A stretch of 64,000 nucleotides of DNA from Alteribacter populi (GCF_002352765.1 NZ_KZ293963.1:3746559-3810558), one strand, 5' to 3'; counted from the stretch's first letter, positions 33,211 through 42,343 are shown. Notes: generated by a model not told the origin, from the sequence alone. Made by a program: numbers and translations.

Positions 33211-35094
33211 TTAAATTAAAGTCTTTTTACGAAAGAAGAACAATCCAACGGCAGCTAATAAAAAGCCGGTTAAGACCATGAGTGGATAGTTGGTAGCTGT
33301 ATCAGGCATAGCCGCACCTTCTTCTTCAACAATTTCTTCAGCCTCATCACCAACGATCTCGACATCGAGTTTTTCTTCACTCATATACCGGTATACCGGT
33401 ATTTCATCCCCAACATTAACAGGTATTGTGTTAAATGTGACATAACTATCTTCAGCTTCAGGTTCTAGTGCCAAAGCGATGATGTTAGCTGAAGTCTGGT
33501 TCATTTGAAAAACATAGCTACCTTTTGGGAAAAAGATCGTTTTCTCTTCTATTTCCGTTTCGACATGGTTTGTTACGTGACCTTCAACGACACTGTCAGC
33601 TATTTCCTGATCGGTAACCATGTAACGATCCACCGTCAACTCCATTGATTCGTTCAGTTTGTTTACTTCAACTCCATGTATCTTTAACTTCTCGGCAACA
33701 TGGTGGTAAGCTGGAGGCAAAATATATGCTGTTGGGCGGACGCGTTCTAAGGTAGGTTCGGCTTCAGCATAACTGATGTATGTTGTTGGAACATCCACAA
33801 CTTCTCCGCTAGCTATGTCAAGGACTTCATACGGTCTCTCATCGGGAAGTGTTTTAGCTTCGCTTGTTATGATGACTTTATCATTGTCATCTATTGTTTC
33901 ACCGTTACTGATGATTTCTTCTCTTGCTTTGTCAACAGTCGATTTTACTTCTGTTGCATTTTCAACCGTTGTTCTAAAAAAGCTCTTTATGGTTTCCACT
34001 TGTGAGTGTACTCTGCGTTCAAAGCTCTCTCGTCCAATGCGGTCCCCTCGACCTTCGATTAGGAAGCTCAAACTTGGCGAAAGACCTTCGATATTGGTTT
34101 CGAAGCGTGGCGCCGATCCAGCTTCTGAAATTGTGAATTCGCCTGTGACTTCACTTTCGTCTTGACCAAAAGAAAAGTACGTATCAGTGGAGTAACCTAT
34201 TTCCTCTAAATCATCAAAAGCATTATTGATAAACAAGTCATCCGCCATCTCTCGGACAGATTCGGGAATGTTTAGATTATATCCTCGCGCAAGAAGAATA
34301 TCGTGGTATGGTGCTCCCCCCTCATCCCCTAAATGAGAAAAAGTATCCCAGTTTCTATGCCCGTACTCATGTGAAGTCATGGCTACCTCTGGGTTAAATC
34401 GATTGAACGCTTTGTTAACTGCTTTAGTTTCCGGAAGGTCTAATTTCATATGGTCACGGTTAATCCATAACCCGCGTGCACTTCCAACTTGATAATAATA
34501 AGAGCCATCTGGGTTCAGTCGTGGTAATATAATGACGTTAATATCGTCGAGCACTTCTTCACCAAGTTTATCTGTTGCAAGTTTTTGGGCTGTCACGAGA
34601 GCAGCCTCACCTGACCCTGCCTCATTTCCATGGACCTGTGCTTCTAACCAAACTGTTGGTTTGCTTTTAAAATCATCTGATTCCTCACTGTCACTTGTAG
34701 TAAAAATAAGTAACGGAATCTCACGCCCCTCGAGGGAGTAACCAGCCGTTTCCATCTGCATAACGTCGCTGTTCCTATCTAATTCGTTTAAGAACTCCAT
34801 CATTTCCTCGGTTGTCGTGAAGTTCCATTTCCCGTCTTGAAACCCAGGAGTATCGTATCCAACACCGGGATCTGGATATAATTCCTTGATATGTTCAGGT
34901 TGCTCGATGCTTTGACCAAAGTAAGGTACATATGCTTCTGGTATATAGGAATCAGGGATTTGTCCAGCTGCAGGAGGTGCGTCGTTGACATCCGCTGGAG
35001 GGGAATCATCATTTGCTTTAACCTCTGCGATCCCCATTGACGGTATCATAACTACTATAGCTAGGAAAAAAATGACTACCTTATTTTTGAACAT
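33211..35094 (-). CDS. Sortase-anchored M14 zinc carboxypeptidase
   Basis: 627 residues. Signal peptide about 1-28; M14 catalytic domain with HGNE (His155, Glu158) and a later zinc His in TSHEYGH (His242), with the likely catalytic Glu in ISEAG. The C-terminus has MPDTATNYP, a hydrophobic stretch and RKK: a cell-wall sorting signal with Met in place of Leu. The protein should be secreted and covalently linked to peptidoglycan by the neighbouring class D sortase. Function: trimming C-terminal residues from extracellular peptides. AAGGAGG lies before ATG 35094. Confidence 0.9.
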   Translation of the reverse strand: MFKNKVVIFFLAIVVMIPSMGIAEVKANDDSPPADVNDAPPAAGQIPDSYIPEAYVPYFGQSIEQPEHIKELYPDPGVGYDTPGFQDGKWNFTTTEEMMEFLNELDRNSDVMQMETAGYSLEGREIPLLIFTTSDSEESDDFKSKPTVWLEAQVHGNEAGSGEAALVTAQKLATDKLGEEVLDDINVIILPRLNPDGSYYYQVGSARGLWINRDHMKLDLPETKAVNKAFNRFNPEVAMTSHEYGHRNWDTFSHLGDEGGAPYHDILLARGYNLNIPESVREMADDLFINNAFDDLEEIGYSTDTYFSFGQDESEVTGEFTISEAGSAPRFETNIEGLSPSLSFLIEGRGDRIGRESFERRVHSQVETIKSFFRTTVENATEVKSTVDKAREEIISNGETIDDNDKVIITSEAKTLPDERPYEVLDIASGEVVDVPTTYISYAEAEPTLERVRPTAYILPPAYHHVAEKLKIHGVEVNKLNESMELTVDRYMVTDQEIADSVVEGHVTNHVETEIEEKTIFFPKGSYVFQMNQTSANIIALALEPEAEDSYVTFNTIPVNVGDEIPVYRYMSEEKLDVEIVGDEAEEIVEEEGAAMPDTATNYPLMVLTGFLLAAVGLFFFRKKTLI

Positions 35095-35489
35095 GTAATA
35101 TATCCTCCTTCGATAAATTAAGGTTTTCTCCAGAATGATCCTGTTGAACTCTACGAAAATAATCGGGCCTGTGTCTTACCAGGCTATGAAACATGATTTA
35201 GTTGATGGAGTCTTGCTACTGTAAATAAAACATTGGATAAGATATTCATAAAAAAATAATGAGTATTGCTGTAGAAGTTAACGATGTCTTCTTCATTGAA
35301 GCGAGTTTTTTCGCAAAATCCTTTATCTTTATTCCACCTCCTTTATCTAGAATTTGTTAAAAGAACTTTATCTGGCAGGTTAACGACTCATTTTTGCAGC
35401 TGTCAGTTAAACACAATCTGCACGCTCTTTTTTAGAGGGCTTGATAGCAAGGTTATAACAATAAAAAGCTAATGAAGGGTTCCCTATGG
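35095..35489. other. Intergenic region between M14 gene and FadR-type regulator
   Basis: About 395 bases. No gene supported; a 62-codon plus frame at 35284 has no ribosome site. No strong hairpin or promoter recognised. Confidence 0.4.
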
Positions 35490-36176
35490 TTATATGCCAA
35501 ACTCTTTTAACATCTCATGATAGTTTCCTTCAACATCTTCGATATGTTCCCGCATCAGTCTGGAACATTTTTCTGCTTCTCCTTTGTTAATAGCTTTTAT
35601 AATTTGTTGATGATAGTAAAGTGCATTTTTGACATCATCATATACAGCCATCTCGATTCGAACTCTTTTGAAAAAATCGGAAATAGAATTGTATGTTTGA
35701 ATCATCACATCATTATTTATCGAGCGAGCCAATGTTCCATGAAACACAAGGTCAGGTACAACAATAGATGATTCCATTTTGATACACACTTCCAGGTCGA
35801 TGAGCGATTTTTCGAGAATTTGTATGTCTTTGGACTGAATTCTTTTTGCAGCTAAATAAGCGATTTCCACTTCAATAGCTTTACGAAACTCCAATAAATT
35901 AAGTGAATTGTTAATATCCATCGACAACATTAACGACTTGGAAACCCCTACATCTTCTACAGATAGATTCTTTTTTACAAAAGCCCCTTTCCCTATTCTC
36001 TTTTCAATAATTCCTTTCTCAGAAAGAGACTGCAAAGCCTCCCTTATTGATGACCTGCCCACGTTTAACCGGTTGGCTAGCTCTCGTTCAGAAGGAAGCA
36101 GGTCTCCTGGCTCAAGATTTTTACTTTGAATTAAATCACACACAAATTTTTGAACAGTTTCACTTACAATAGCCAT
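35490..36176 (-). CDS. GntR-family (FadR/FCD subfamily) transcriptional regulator
   Basis: 228 residues. N-terminal winged helix-turn-helix with LLPSERELANRLNVGRSSIREALQSLSEKGIIE (typical FadR recognition region), then an all-helical FCD ligand-binding domain containing FHGTLARSINNDVM. AAGGAG precedes ATG 36176. Ligands of this subfamily are usually organic acids such as lactate or sugar acids. No target operon is adjacent in the same direction; the tandem 9-base repeats just upstream suggest that it controls itself. Confidence 0.88.
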   Translation of the reverse strand: MAIVSETVQKFVCDLIQSKNLEPGDLLPSERELANRLNVGRSSIREALQSLSEKGIIEKRIGKGAFVKKNLSVEDVGVSKSLMLSMDINNSLNLLEFRKAIEVEIAYLAAKRIQSKDIQILEKSLIDLEVCIKMESSIVVPDLVFHGTLARSINNDVMIQTYNSISDFFKRVRIEMAVYDDVKNALYYHQQIIKAINKGEAEKCSRLMREHIEDVEGNYHEMLKEFGI

Positions 36177-36208
36177 CGCAAACTTCTCCTTGTTTGGATT
36201 AGAAATCA

Positions 36209-36235
36209 GACCGGTCAGACCAGTAAGACCAGTAA
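36209..36235. promoter_or_regulatory. Tandem 9-bp repeats, probable operator of the FadR-type regulator
   Basis: GACCGGTCA, GACCAGTAA, GACCAGTAA follow each other without gaps, 33 bases before the start codon. GACCGGTC in the first unit is itself a palindrome. On the minus strand the unit reads TTACTGGTC, which resembles TGGT...ACCA half-sites used by FadR-type proteins. From 36241 to 36669 I see no gene. Confidence 0.6.
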
Positions 36236-36669
36236 GAGTGAAAGTATGAATGATTATTTTTAAATGTGAAGCCCTCTCATCATCTCTTACTATATATTTG
36301 TACCTTTTTTTCTAACTTAAAGTCAACCGAAAACTCAGAATTTTATAATAATTATAAGGTGAAATTTCAACGATTCTACGTTTTTGTTAAGCGGTTTTGA
36401 GAATGCCTATCTCAGATTAATCTTGGAAAGAGTTAATCAGATGCGGTGTGTATTACATTGTACTTCAAAAGGTGATTTATATTTTATTGATCACTTGAAG
36501 TAAAACTGAAAGTTGGAAAGTGAAATTGGTACAACTTCAAATAAATAACTGAAACACACGGTGAACAAAAAAGGTTAATATGAGTATGTCATTAGCTCAG
36601 AAATCATTCATATGAGAAGCATATTATACTTCCGTAGAAGTGTCGTGGTGTCTTCGGGCCTTGATAAGT

Positions 36670-36859
36670 AAGGCTGTTTTCTAAAAGATTGTTGTTCTTG
36701 ACACAAAATATATAAACTGCGACATAGAAGTAGATTGATTTCCGCTCCGGACAGTCGCTTTCCGCGGAAAGCGTAGTGTATTTCCGAAGCGGTAGGTGAT
36801 GTCGCAGTTTAATTCAGCTGCGAAGATTAAAAGCAACAATACATACGAAAAGAGCCATA
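36670..36859. mobile_element. ~190-bp palindromic MITE-like repeat
   Basis: Left end AAGGCTGTTTTCTAAAAGAT, then TGTTGTTCTT; right end AAAAGCAACAATACATACGA then AAAGAGCCAT: imperfect inverted ends. Inside, AAACTGCGACAT (36714) pairs with ATGTCGCAGTTT (36799). No open frame. I recognise the family as a non-coding element widespread in Bacillaceae intergenic DNA. Confidence 0.7.
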
Positions 36860-36986
36860 ATTAAAAGTGAAGTAGTAAACATGTCTGATGCCTTCATAAT
36901 TCTGAGCAAAGGGGATAATCATTAAGGTTAATAGTAAACCTTTTTTGTTCACCCCTTACTTTAAATAAGCGGATTTATTTGCCTGT

Positions 36987-38045
36987 TTATTCCCCTTCTT
37001 CTTCAGATGGTCCGTACTGTTGGTAAGGGAGCTCATCCCAGAAGGTAGTGTCGGCTTCTTCAATGGAGCCATCGGCAATCGCATGCATGGCTGCTTCCAT
37101 GGCAACGACGGCTTGTTGAATGAGGTAGCCATTACTTTTTTGTCCAAGAACCGCTTCTTCACGGCTGTTATCTGTCATGCCGCGCATTTCAAATAGAAGT
37201 GTTGAGAAGTCATACGTGTAGGCTAAGCCATTACGCGCAATCGTGTTGGCTGTCCCGCCTGGGTATTTCGCAAGATGTCCCCATCCTTTTGCTTCAACGG
37301 CATCATAAATGACACTGCCCAATTGCTTTGAACCTTCGACTGTTTCAGGATTTACTCCAGGGTTTGTCGGATAAAGCATTGAACCGGATACGTAGCGGTC
37401 ATCAAGAATTGGAGACGTTCCTTGGTGGTGGAAGTCAATTAAATAATCAATGTCATACTTTTGTAAAACATTTTCATGCAACGCAGTCGTTTCTGGTTGA
37501 GTTAAATCGTTGTGGTCACGGTTTAAATCAATCCCGTTCGCATTAAAGCGAGTGGAGATGCCACCAGCAGTATAGTCACTAATATCGAAGTTAACATCAG
37601 CTTCTGCACCATCTGGATTAATACGCGGTACGAATAACACGTTTACATTGTCTGCAAGCTCACGTACTGCACGGCTGTTTGTGCTTAAGTTTTTAATTAC
37701 ATTGAGAGCACCTTCTGTGATCAATTCTTCGTTACCATGTTGCTGAGTTAAAAACACAATCGTTGGATTTTCAGGGTTGTTACCGAATTTAACTAAAAAT
37801 AAGTCACGTTCTTTCACCGATTGCCCAATGACTTCAAGCTCAAGACGATCAGAACGGTCCGTTACATGATAGAGAAAATCAGACATTTCTTCATACGTTT
37901 TTACACGTTCTTTTTTTATCGTTTGGTTATCGTTTAAATTTGGTCCGTTTCCGACTGCACTTGTTTGCTGAAATGGAACGGCAGCAAAAAGAAGTGCGAA
38001 AGTCAGCACGCTTGCCAGTGTCAATCTAAGTAGATTTTTGTTCAT
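36987..38045 (-). CDS. Secreted M14-family zinc carboxypeptidase
   Basis: 352 residues. Signal peptide about 1-30 (FAALLFAAVPFQQTSA-like region), then HGNEE (zinc His and Glu), a later zinc His in IDFHHQG, and LLFEMRG with the likely catalytic Glu. Unlike the M14 protein at 33211 it has no sorting signal or membrane anchor and should be released. Ends in an acidic tail. AGGAGGG precedes ATG 38045. Two different M14 enzymes within 5 kb suggest extracellular peptide use. Confidence 0.88.
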   Translation of the reverse strand: MNKNLLRLTLASVLTFALLFAAVPFQQTSAVGNGPNLNDNQTIKKERVKTYEEMSDFLYHVTDRSDRLELEVIGQSVKERDLFLVKFGNNPENPTIVFLTQQHGNEELITEGALNVIKNLSTNSRAVRELADNVNVLFVPRINPDGAEADVNFDISDYTAGGISTRFNANGIDLNRDHNDLTQPETTALHENVLQKYDIDYLIDFHHQGTSPILDDRYVSGSMLYPTNPGVNPETVEGSKQLGSVIYDAVEAKGWGHLAKYPGGTANTIARNGLAYTYDFSTLLFEMRGMTDNSREEAVLGQKSNGYLIQQAVVAMEAAMHAIADGSIEEADTTFWDELPYQQYGPSEEEGE

Positions 38046-38450
38046 GTATGAAACCCTCCTAAAATTTTTGTCACAACACTTTTTCCATCCTCCGACAAAA
38101 AAATCCTTCGGGAATCGAAAAGACAGGAAAATTTAACTAAATATAATTTTCGTTTGAGAGAAATTAGTAGGATAAATTAGCTGGATATAAATGCTGAATA
38201 GGTGGATTAGCATAGTAAAATATAGGACTAAGTTTGTGGAGAATCTAGGGTTACAGTATTGCGAATTAACGGGCTATTTGTCGGGTGTCATCATTACAGT
38301 AAAAAAAGCGTCCAGTGGGAAACTGTACGCTTTTGTGTCTGGGATTTTAAAGCATGGTTATTTACTGAATAACGGTAGTATGACAGAAACTATATACCTA
38401 CTTTAATTAGGAAGAAACACGATAAAATAAATAGTATCTGCCGAAAAGAA

Positions 38451-38549
38451 GACGCTCTTTTCAATATGCTGTTTTCACTGATATGCACCAAGGAATGAAA
38501 GGCGGCGACTCGAGTTGAAAAAGCAACAATCTCTTAGAAAAGAGCCTTT
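38451..38549. mobile_element. Degenerate MITE-like repeat
   Basis: Right end AAAAAGCAACAATCTCTTAG then AAAAGAGCCTT matches the element family; the left part (GACGCTCTTTTCAATATGCT) is eroded. Lies directly downstream of the sugar porter stop. The hairpin AAAGCGT-CAGT/ACTG-ACGCTTT at about 38305-38334 is the only other structure in 38046-38450. Confidence 0.5.
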
Positions 38550-38559
38550 CAATAAAGGT

Positions 38560-39960
38560 CTATGCTGATGTAGTTTTTTTCCAAACACTTTCCATTTGCT
38601 CAAGGGTCTTTCCTTTGGTTTCAGGAACAAACTTCCAAACAAAAATAGCTGATAGCACACTCATGAGACCGTAGAAACCATAGGTTAAACCACCGCTATA
38701 ATCCATCATCATTGGGTAAGTAGATGAAATCAGATAGTTAGCAGCCCATTGTGCAGCTACAGCAACGGCTACAGCTTGTCCACGAATTTTGTTAGGGAAG
38801 ATTTCCGAAATCAATACCCAACATATTGGGCCCCATGACATCATGAATGAGGCTGTGTATATAATAATGAATAGTAAAGTACCAATCCCGATAACATTTG
38901 AAAACGCCAAACCTGCTACACCAAACATACCGATAGCCATACCGATGGAACCTACGATTAATAAAGGTTTACGTCCCCATTTATCTACTGTCAAAATGGC
39001 AATGACAGTAAAGATAACATTGGTGAGCCCCATAACAATTGTCTGTAACATCGAAGCATCTTTTGCGGCGCCCATGCTTTCAAAAATTCGAGGAGCATAA
39101 TATAAAGCAACGTTAATACCAACAAACTGTTGGAATACAGAGAGCAGGACTCCAATAACGATCACTAATTTCCCGTAAGCAAATATTTTCTCGGAAGAAA
39201 TATTTACCGATACTGTTTGTTTAATTTCACTTAGGATGGTTTTCGCTTCAGAGGAACCATTAATTTTAGTAAGAATCGCTAGAGCTTTATCATCTTGATT
39301 TTTTATAGCTAAGTATCGAGGTGTTTCGGGAACGAAAAATAAAAGTATACCAAACAATAGAGCGGGAATAGCTTCCGAAGCAAACATATATCTCCATCCC
39401 ACATCGTTTATCCATTCTAATGGTTGGCCGCTAGCGATGCCCCAGTTCACAAAATAAACAACTAACATCCCAAAAATGATTGTAAATTGATTGAACGATA
39501 CCAATCGACCACGAATTTTAGCAGGTGCAATTTCACCTATATACATTGGAACAATCGCTGAGGCCAAACCAACACCAATTCCACCTATGATTCGATACAG
39601 GTTAAAGGCAAGTAATAGAGAAATTGATTGTTCGTCTTTTGTGAAAAATAAAAACTCAGGATAAGCAGACCCTAGAGCTGATAAGAAAAAAAGTGTAGCT
39701 GCTGCGATAAGAGAATTCCGACGACCAAATTTTGAAGCGAAGTAACCAGATAGTAAGCCTCCAATGATACACCCGATTAATGCACTTGAAATTGTTGCAC
39801 CATGTGCTAACGATCCTAACCCTAAAGGTTCAATAAAGTAGGCTTCTATCGACCTATCAGCCCCAGATATTACAGCCGTGTCATATCCAAAAAGTAAACC
39901 ACCAATACAAGCAATTAGCGTAATTAAAATAATATAAAGTGAGTTTTGTTTTTGCTTCAT
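38560..39960 (-). CDS. MFS sugar porter (XylE/AraE-like proton symporter)
   Basis: 466 residues, 12 membrane segments. Sugar-porter landmarks: GGLLFGYDTAVISGA in helix 1, ASKFGRRNSL after helix 2, R(G)RLVSFNQF mid-protein, DKWGRKPLL, and the C-terminal FVPETKGKTLEQME. Imports a hexose or pentose with H+; sugar not determinable. ATG 39960 has no ribosome site within 20 bases. A strong AGGAGGGAG lies 117 bases upstream, on the far side of a palindromic insertion. A promoter with a palindromic operator is seen further upstream. Confidence 0.88.
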   Translation of the reverse strand: MKQKQNSLYIILITLIACIGGLLFGYDTAVISGADRSIEAYFIEPLGLGSLAHGATISSALIGCIIGGLLSGYFASKFGRRNSLIAAATLFFLSALGSAYPEFLFFTKDEQSISLLLAFNLYRIIGGIGVGLASAIVPMYIGEIAPAKIRGRLVSFNQFTIIFGMLVVYFVNWGIASGQPLEWINDVGWRYMFASEAIPALLFGILLFFVPETPRYLAIKNQDDKALAILTKINGSSEAKTILSEIKQTVSVNISSEKIFAYGKLVIVIGVLLSVFQQFVGINVALYYAPRIFESMGAAKDASMLQTIVMGLTNVIFTVIAILTVDKWGRKPLLIVGSIGMAIGMFGVAGLAFSNVIGIGTLLFIIIYTASFMMSWGPICWVLISEIFPNKIRGQAVAVAVAAQWAANYLISSTYPMMMDYSGGLTYGFYGLMSVLSAIFVWKFVPETKGKTLEQMESVWKKTTSA

Positions 39961-39967
39961 AGTTTAT

Positions 39968-40075
39968 TAAAGACAGGTTTTAATAGCCAAATAAGAAAGG
40001 CTTTTTGAGCCCGAAAAAACGCTCTAAAAAGCAACAATTTTTACGAGAACAGCAAAAAATTAAAATCTGTCTTTA
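39968..40075 (-). mobile_element. 108-bp palindromic element separating ribosome site from start codon
   Basis: Ends are 17-base inverted repeats with one mismatch: TAAAGACAGGTTTTAAT (39968-39984) and ATTAAAATCTGTCTTTA (40059-40075), possibly flanked by a TA duplication. The inside holds GCTTTTT-GAGC / GCTC-AAAAAGC and ends like those of the other MITE-like repeats (AAAAAGCAACAATTTTTACG then AGAACAGC). On the minus strand AGGAGGGAG TG lies just before it and ATAAACT ATG just after. Deleting it would give normal 9-11 base spacing. Confidence 0.75.
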
Positions 40076-40241
40076 CACTCCCTCCTAGCTTTAAAATGTT
40101 TTTAAAGATCTTACTCCTTAGGAAATATAATACTGAAAAGTCGTTTGCTATCTAATAAATTTATCCATACCTACTAGTTTTGGATGGATATACTTGAAGA
40201 TTGATAACCAAGACTGTTACCGTTTTCATTTCTATGAATAG

Positions 40242-40292
40242 ATTGTATCAGCACAAACTTAGTTTGTCTATTGAATTAACTAAGTTTGTGCT
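40242..40292 (-). promoter_or_regulatory. Sugar porter promoter within a 15-bp palindromic operator
   Basis: AGCACAAACTTAGTT (40250-40264) and AACTAAGTTTGTGCT (40278-40292) are perfect inverted repeats. Minus-strand promoter: TAGACA at 40270-40265, 17 bases, extended -10 TGATACAAT (TACAAT 40247-40242). One arm is exactly the spacer and the other lies upstream of the -35. TTAGTTTGT resembles XylR half-sites; the regulator is inferred. 40293-40540 holds no supported gene. Confidence 0.6.
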
Positions 40293-40540
40293 GTGTGTAA
40301 AAGTGACACAGAACTAGGTTTTTATAATGAAAGACGAGCGTTGTCTGAATAGTCGTGCCATGGAAAACTGGTGAGGGGATAGTTCCACTAAAATTATTCT
40401 CTTCTTCAAGTTCAAGAAAGAAGCGACAATAAATTCTTAAAAACGTAATCATTTGCTTGAATAGGGCTGAAACCCCCGAAAAATATCCGACAATTTTCGG
40501 CTGGTGACACGTGTTGTTACGCGAATATTCAGAATTTGGA

Positions 40541-40570
40541 TTGACTGAGCGTTTACTCAACCGATATAAT
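40541..40570 (+). promoter_or_regulatory. Acyl-CoA synthetase promoter with FadR-like operator
   Basis: TTGACT (40541-40546), 18 bases, TATAAT (40565-40570). TGACTGA-GCGT-TTACTCA at 40542-40559 has the 7-4-7 layout of the Bacillus FadR site (TGAATGA-N4-TCATTCA) with 11 of 14 arm positions matching, lying between the promoter elements. Confidence 0.62.
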
Positions 40571-40605
40571 CACAGTAGTTAGATAAAATAAAGGAGGTAT
40601 TCATT

Positions 40606-42252
40606 TTGGCAGAACAGATTCATACAACCGTTGGAAAGCTATTAGAGGATATGGCAGCAAAACAACCTAATCACGAAGCGCTCGTTTACCCGGATCGCGG
40701 GTTGCGTTATACATATGAAGAGTTTGATCACGAGTGCCGGAAAGTGGCGAAAGGGTTAATGAAATTAGGCATTGAACGTGGAGAACATATGGCGATTTGG
40801 TCCACGAATAAGCCTGAATGGGTAACGACCCAATTTGCGAGTGGGAAAATGGGCGGTGTTTTAGTAACGGTAAATACAAGCTACCGTACATCAGAGCTTG
40901 AATACCTGCTCAAACAGTCCGACTCGACAACGTTAATTTTAATGGATTCATTTAAAGGGGCTTCTTACCTAGACATGCTGTATGAAATTGCTCCTGAGCT
41001 TCGGGACTGCGAACCAGGACAACTGCAATCAGAGCGGCTGCCATTTTTAAAGAACGTTATTTTCATGGGAGCAGAAAAGCATCCGGGCATGTGGAGCTGG
41101 CCTGATCTTCTAGAAAAAGCCGAGCAAATAGCCGATGCAGAATTAGATGAAAGAATGGAAAGTCTTGACCCCGAGGATGCAATTAACATGCAATACACAT
41201 CCGGAACGACAGGGTTTCCGAAAGGTGTTATGCTAACTCACAATAACCTTGTGAATAACGCGGCGAATATTGGAGCTTGCATGAACCTTTCATTAGAGGA
41301 TCGTTTGTGCATCCCAGTACCGTTTTTCCATTGCTTCGGTTGTGTAATCGGAACGCTCACTTGTGTTAATGTAGGCGCAACGATGGTTCCAGTAGAGGAG
41401 TTCAATCCGAAACGGGTACTCGAAGCGGTCGAAAAAGAGCGTTGTACAGCACTTCATGGTGTTCCGACGATGTTTATTGCCGAGCTAAACGAAAAGGACT
41501 TCGATCAGTACGATTTGTCCAGTCTTAGGACAGGCGTTATGGCTGGCTCCAACTGTCCAGTGGAAGTGATGAAAGGCGTCATCGACAAAATGGGTGCTGA
41601 TGAAGTGACAATCGCTTATGGGCAAACGGAATCATCACCGGTTATTACGCAAACGAGAGTAAATGACTCACTCGTGAGAAAAACAGAAACAGTTGGACGT
41701 GCGTTACCGAATGTCGAAGTAAAAATTGTTCATCCAGGTACCGATGAAGAAGTCGAAAGTGGAAGGCAAGGAGAGCTTTGTACACGTGGCTACCACGTAA
41801 TGAAGGGCTATTACAAAAACCCGGAGGCTACAGCTGAAGTGCTAACAGACAATGGCTGGCTTCATACAGGTGATCTTGCGGTTATGGATGAAAGCGGTTA
41901 CGTTAGGGTCACAGGACGTTTGAAGGATATGATCATTCGTGGCGGGGAAAACATTTATCCGCGCGAAATCGAAGAGATGATGTATCAGCATCCGAAAGTT
42001 CAAGATGTACAAATCGTAGGGGTTCCAGACACAAAATACGGAGAAGAAGTTGCGGCATGGTTGATCTTAAAAGAAGGAGAAACTGCCACAGCAGAAGAGA
42101 TGAAAACGTATTTTAAGAGCAAGATTTCACAGCACAAAATTCCGCGTTATTTTGAATTTGTAGATGAATATCCGATGACGGCCTCTGGAAAAATTCAAAA
42201 ATTCCGTTTGCGGGAACAGGCATTAGAACGAATTGAATCGGTACAAAAATAA
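40606..42252 (+). CDS. Fatty acyl-CoA synthetase / AMP-binding ligase
   Basis: 548 residues from TTG 40606, seven bases after AAAGGAGGT. ANL superfamily: P-loop YTSGTTGFPKGVML, YGQTESSPV, LHTGDLAVMDE, GRLKDMIIRGGENIYPREIE and the C-terminal catalytic Lys in ASGKIQKF. Activates a carboxylic acid to its acyl-AMP and then acyl-CoA; sequence layout is that of medium/long-chain fatty acid ligases. The FadR-like operator in the promoter supports a fatty acid substrate. Monocistronic, ended by a bidirectional terminator. Confidence 0.9.
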   Translation: MAEQIHTTVGKLLEDMAAKQPNHEALVYPDRGLRYTYEEFDHECRKVAKGLMKLGIERGEHMAIWSTNKPEWVTTQFASGKMGGVLVTVNTSYRTSELEYLLKQSDSTTLILMDSFKGASYLDMLYEIAPELRDCEPGQLQSERLPFLKNVIFMGAEKHPGMWSWPDLLEKAEQIADAELDERMESLDPEDAINMQYTSGTTGFPKGVMLTHNNLVNNAANIGACMNLSLEDRLCIPVPFFHCFGCVIGTLTCVNVGATMVPVEEFNPKRVLEAVEKERCTALHGVPTMFIAELNEKDFDQYDLSSLRTGVMAGSNCPVEVMKGVIDKMGADEVTIAYGQTESSPVITQTRVNDSLVRKTETVGRALPNVEVKIVHPGTDEEVESGRQGELCTRGYHVMKGYYKNPEATAEVLTDNGWLHTGDLAVMDESGYVRVTGRLKDMIIRGGENIYPREIEEMMYQHPKVQDVQIVGVPDTKYGEEVAAWLILKEGETATAEEMKTYFKSKISQHKIPRYFEFVDEYPMTASGKIQKFRLREQALERIESVQK

Positions 42253-42306
42253 AGAAGGGGTGTCTCAAAAGGTTTTTAGGGGACCTCGAAGCGTTACCAC
42301 CTAGAT

Positions 42307-42343
42307 AAAGCCGCTCCTATGACGAATGGGAGCGGCTTTGTTG
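42307..42343. terminator. Bidirectional terminator between convergent genes
   Basis: AAAGCCGCTCC / GGGAGCGGCTTT strong stem; overlaps the last codons of the minus-strand antiporter gene. Confidence 0.85.

Noticed and set aside
33391..33412. TACCGGTATACCGGTAT palindromic run
   Set aside because: Lies inside the M14 coding sequence and simply encodes PVYRYMS; no independent evidence of function.
35284..35472. 62-codon plus frame upstream of the FadR-type gene
   Set aside because: No ribosome site, no similarity, ends in an AT-rich tail.
38191..38406. 71-codon plus frame
   Set aside because: No ribosome site; spans a hairpin in non-coding DNA.
40276..40560. 94-codon minus frame upstream of the acyl-CoA synthetase
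   Set aside because: Overlaps the synthetase promoter and the sugar porter operator; no ribosome site and no family I recognise. A decayed gene cannot be excluded.
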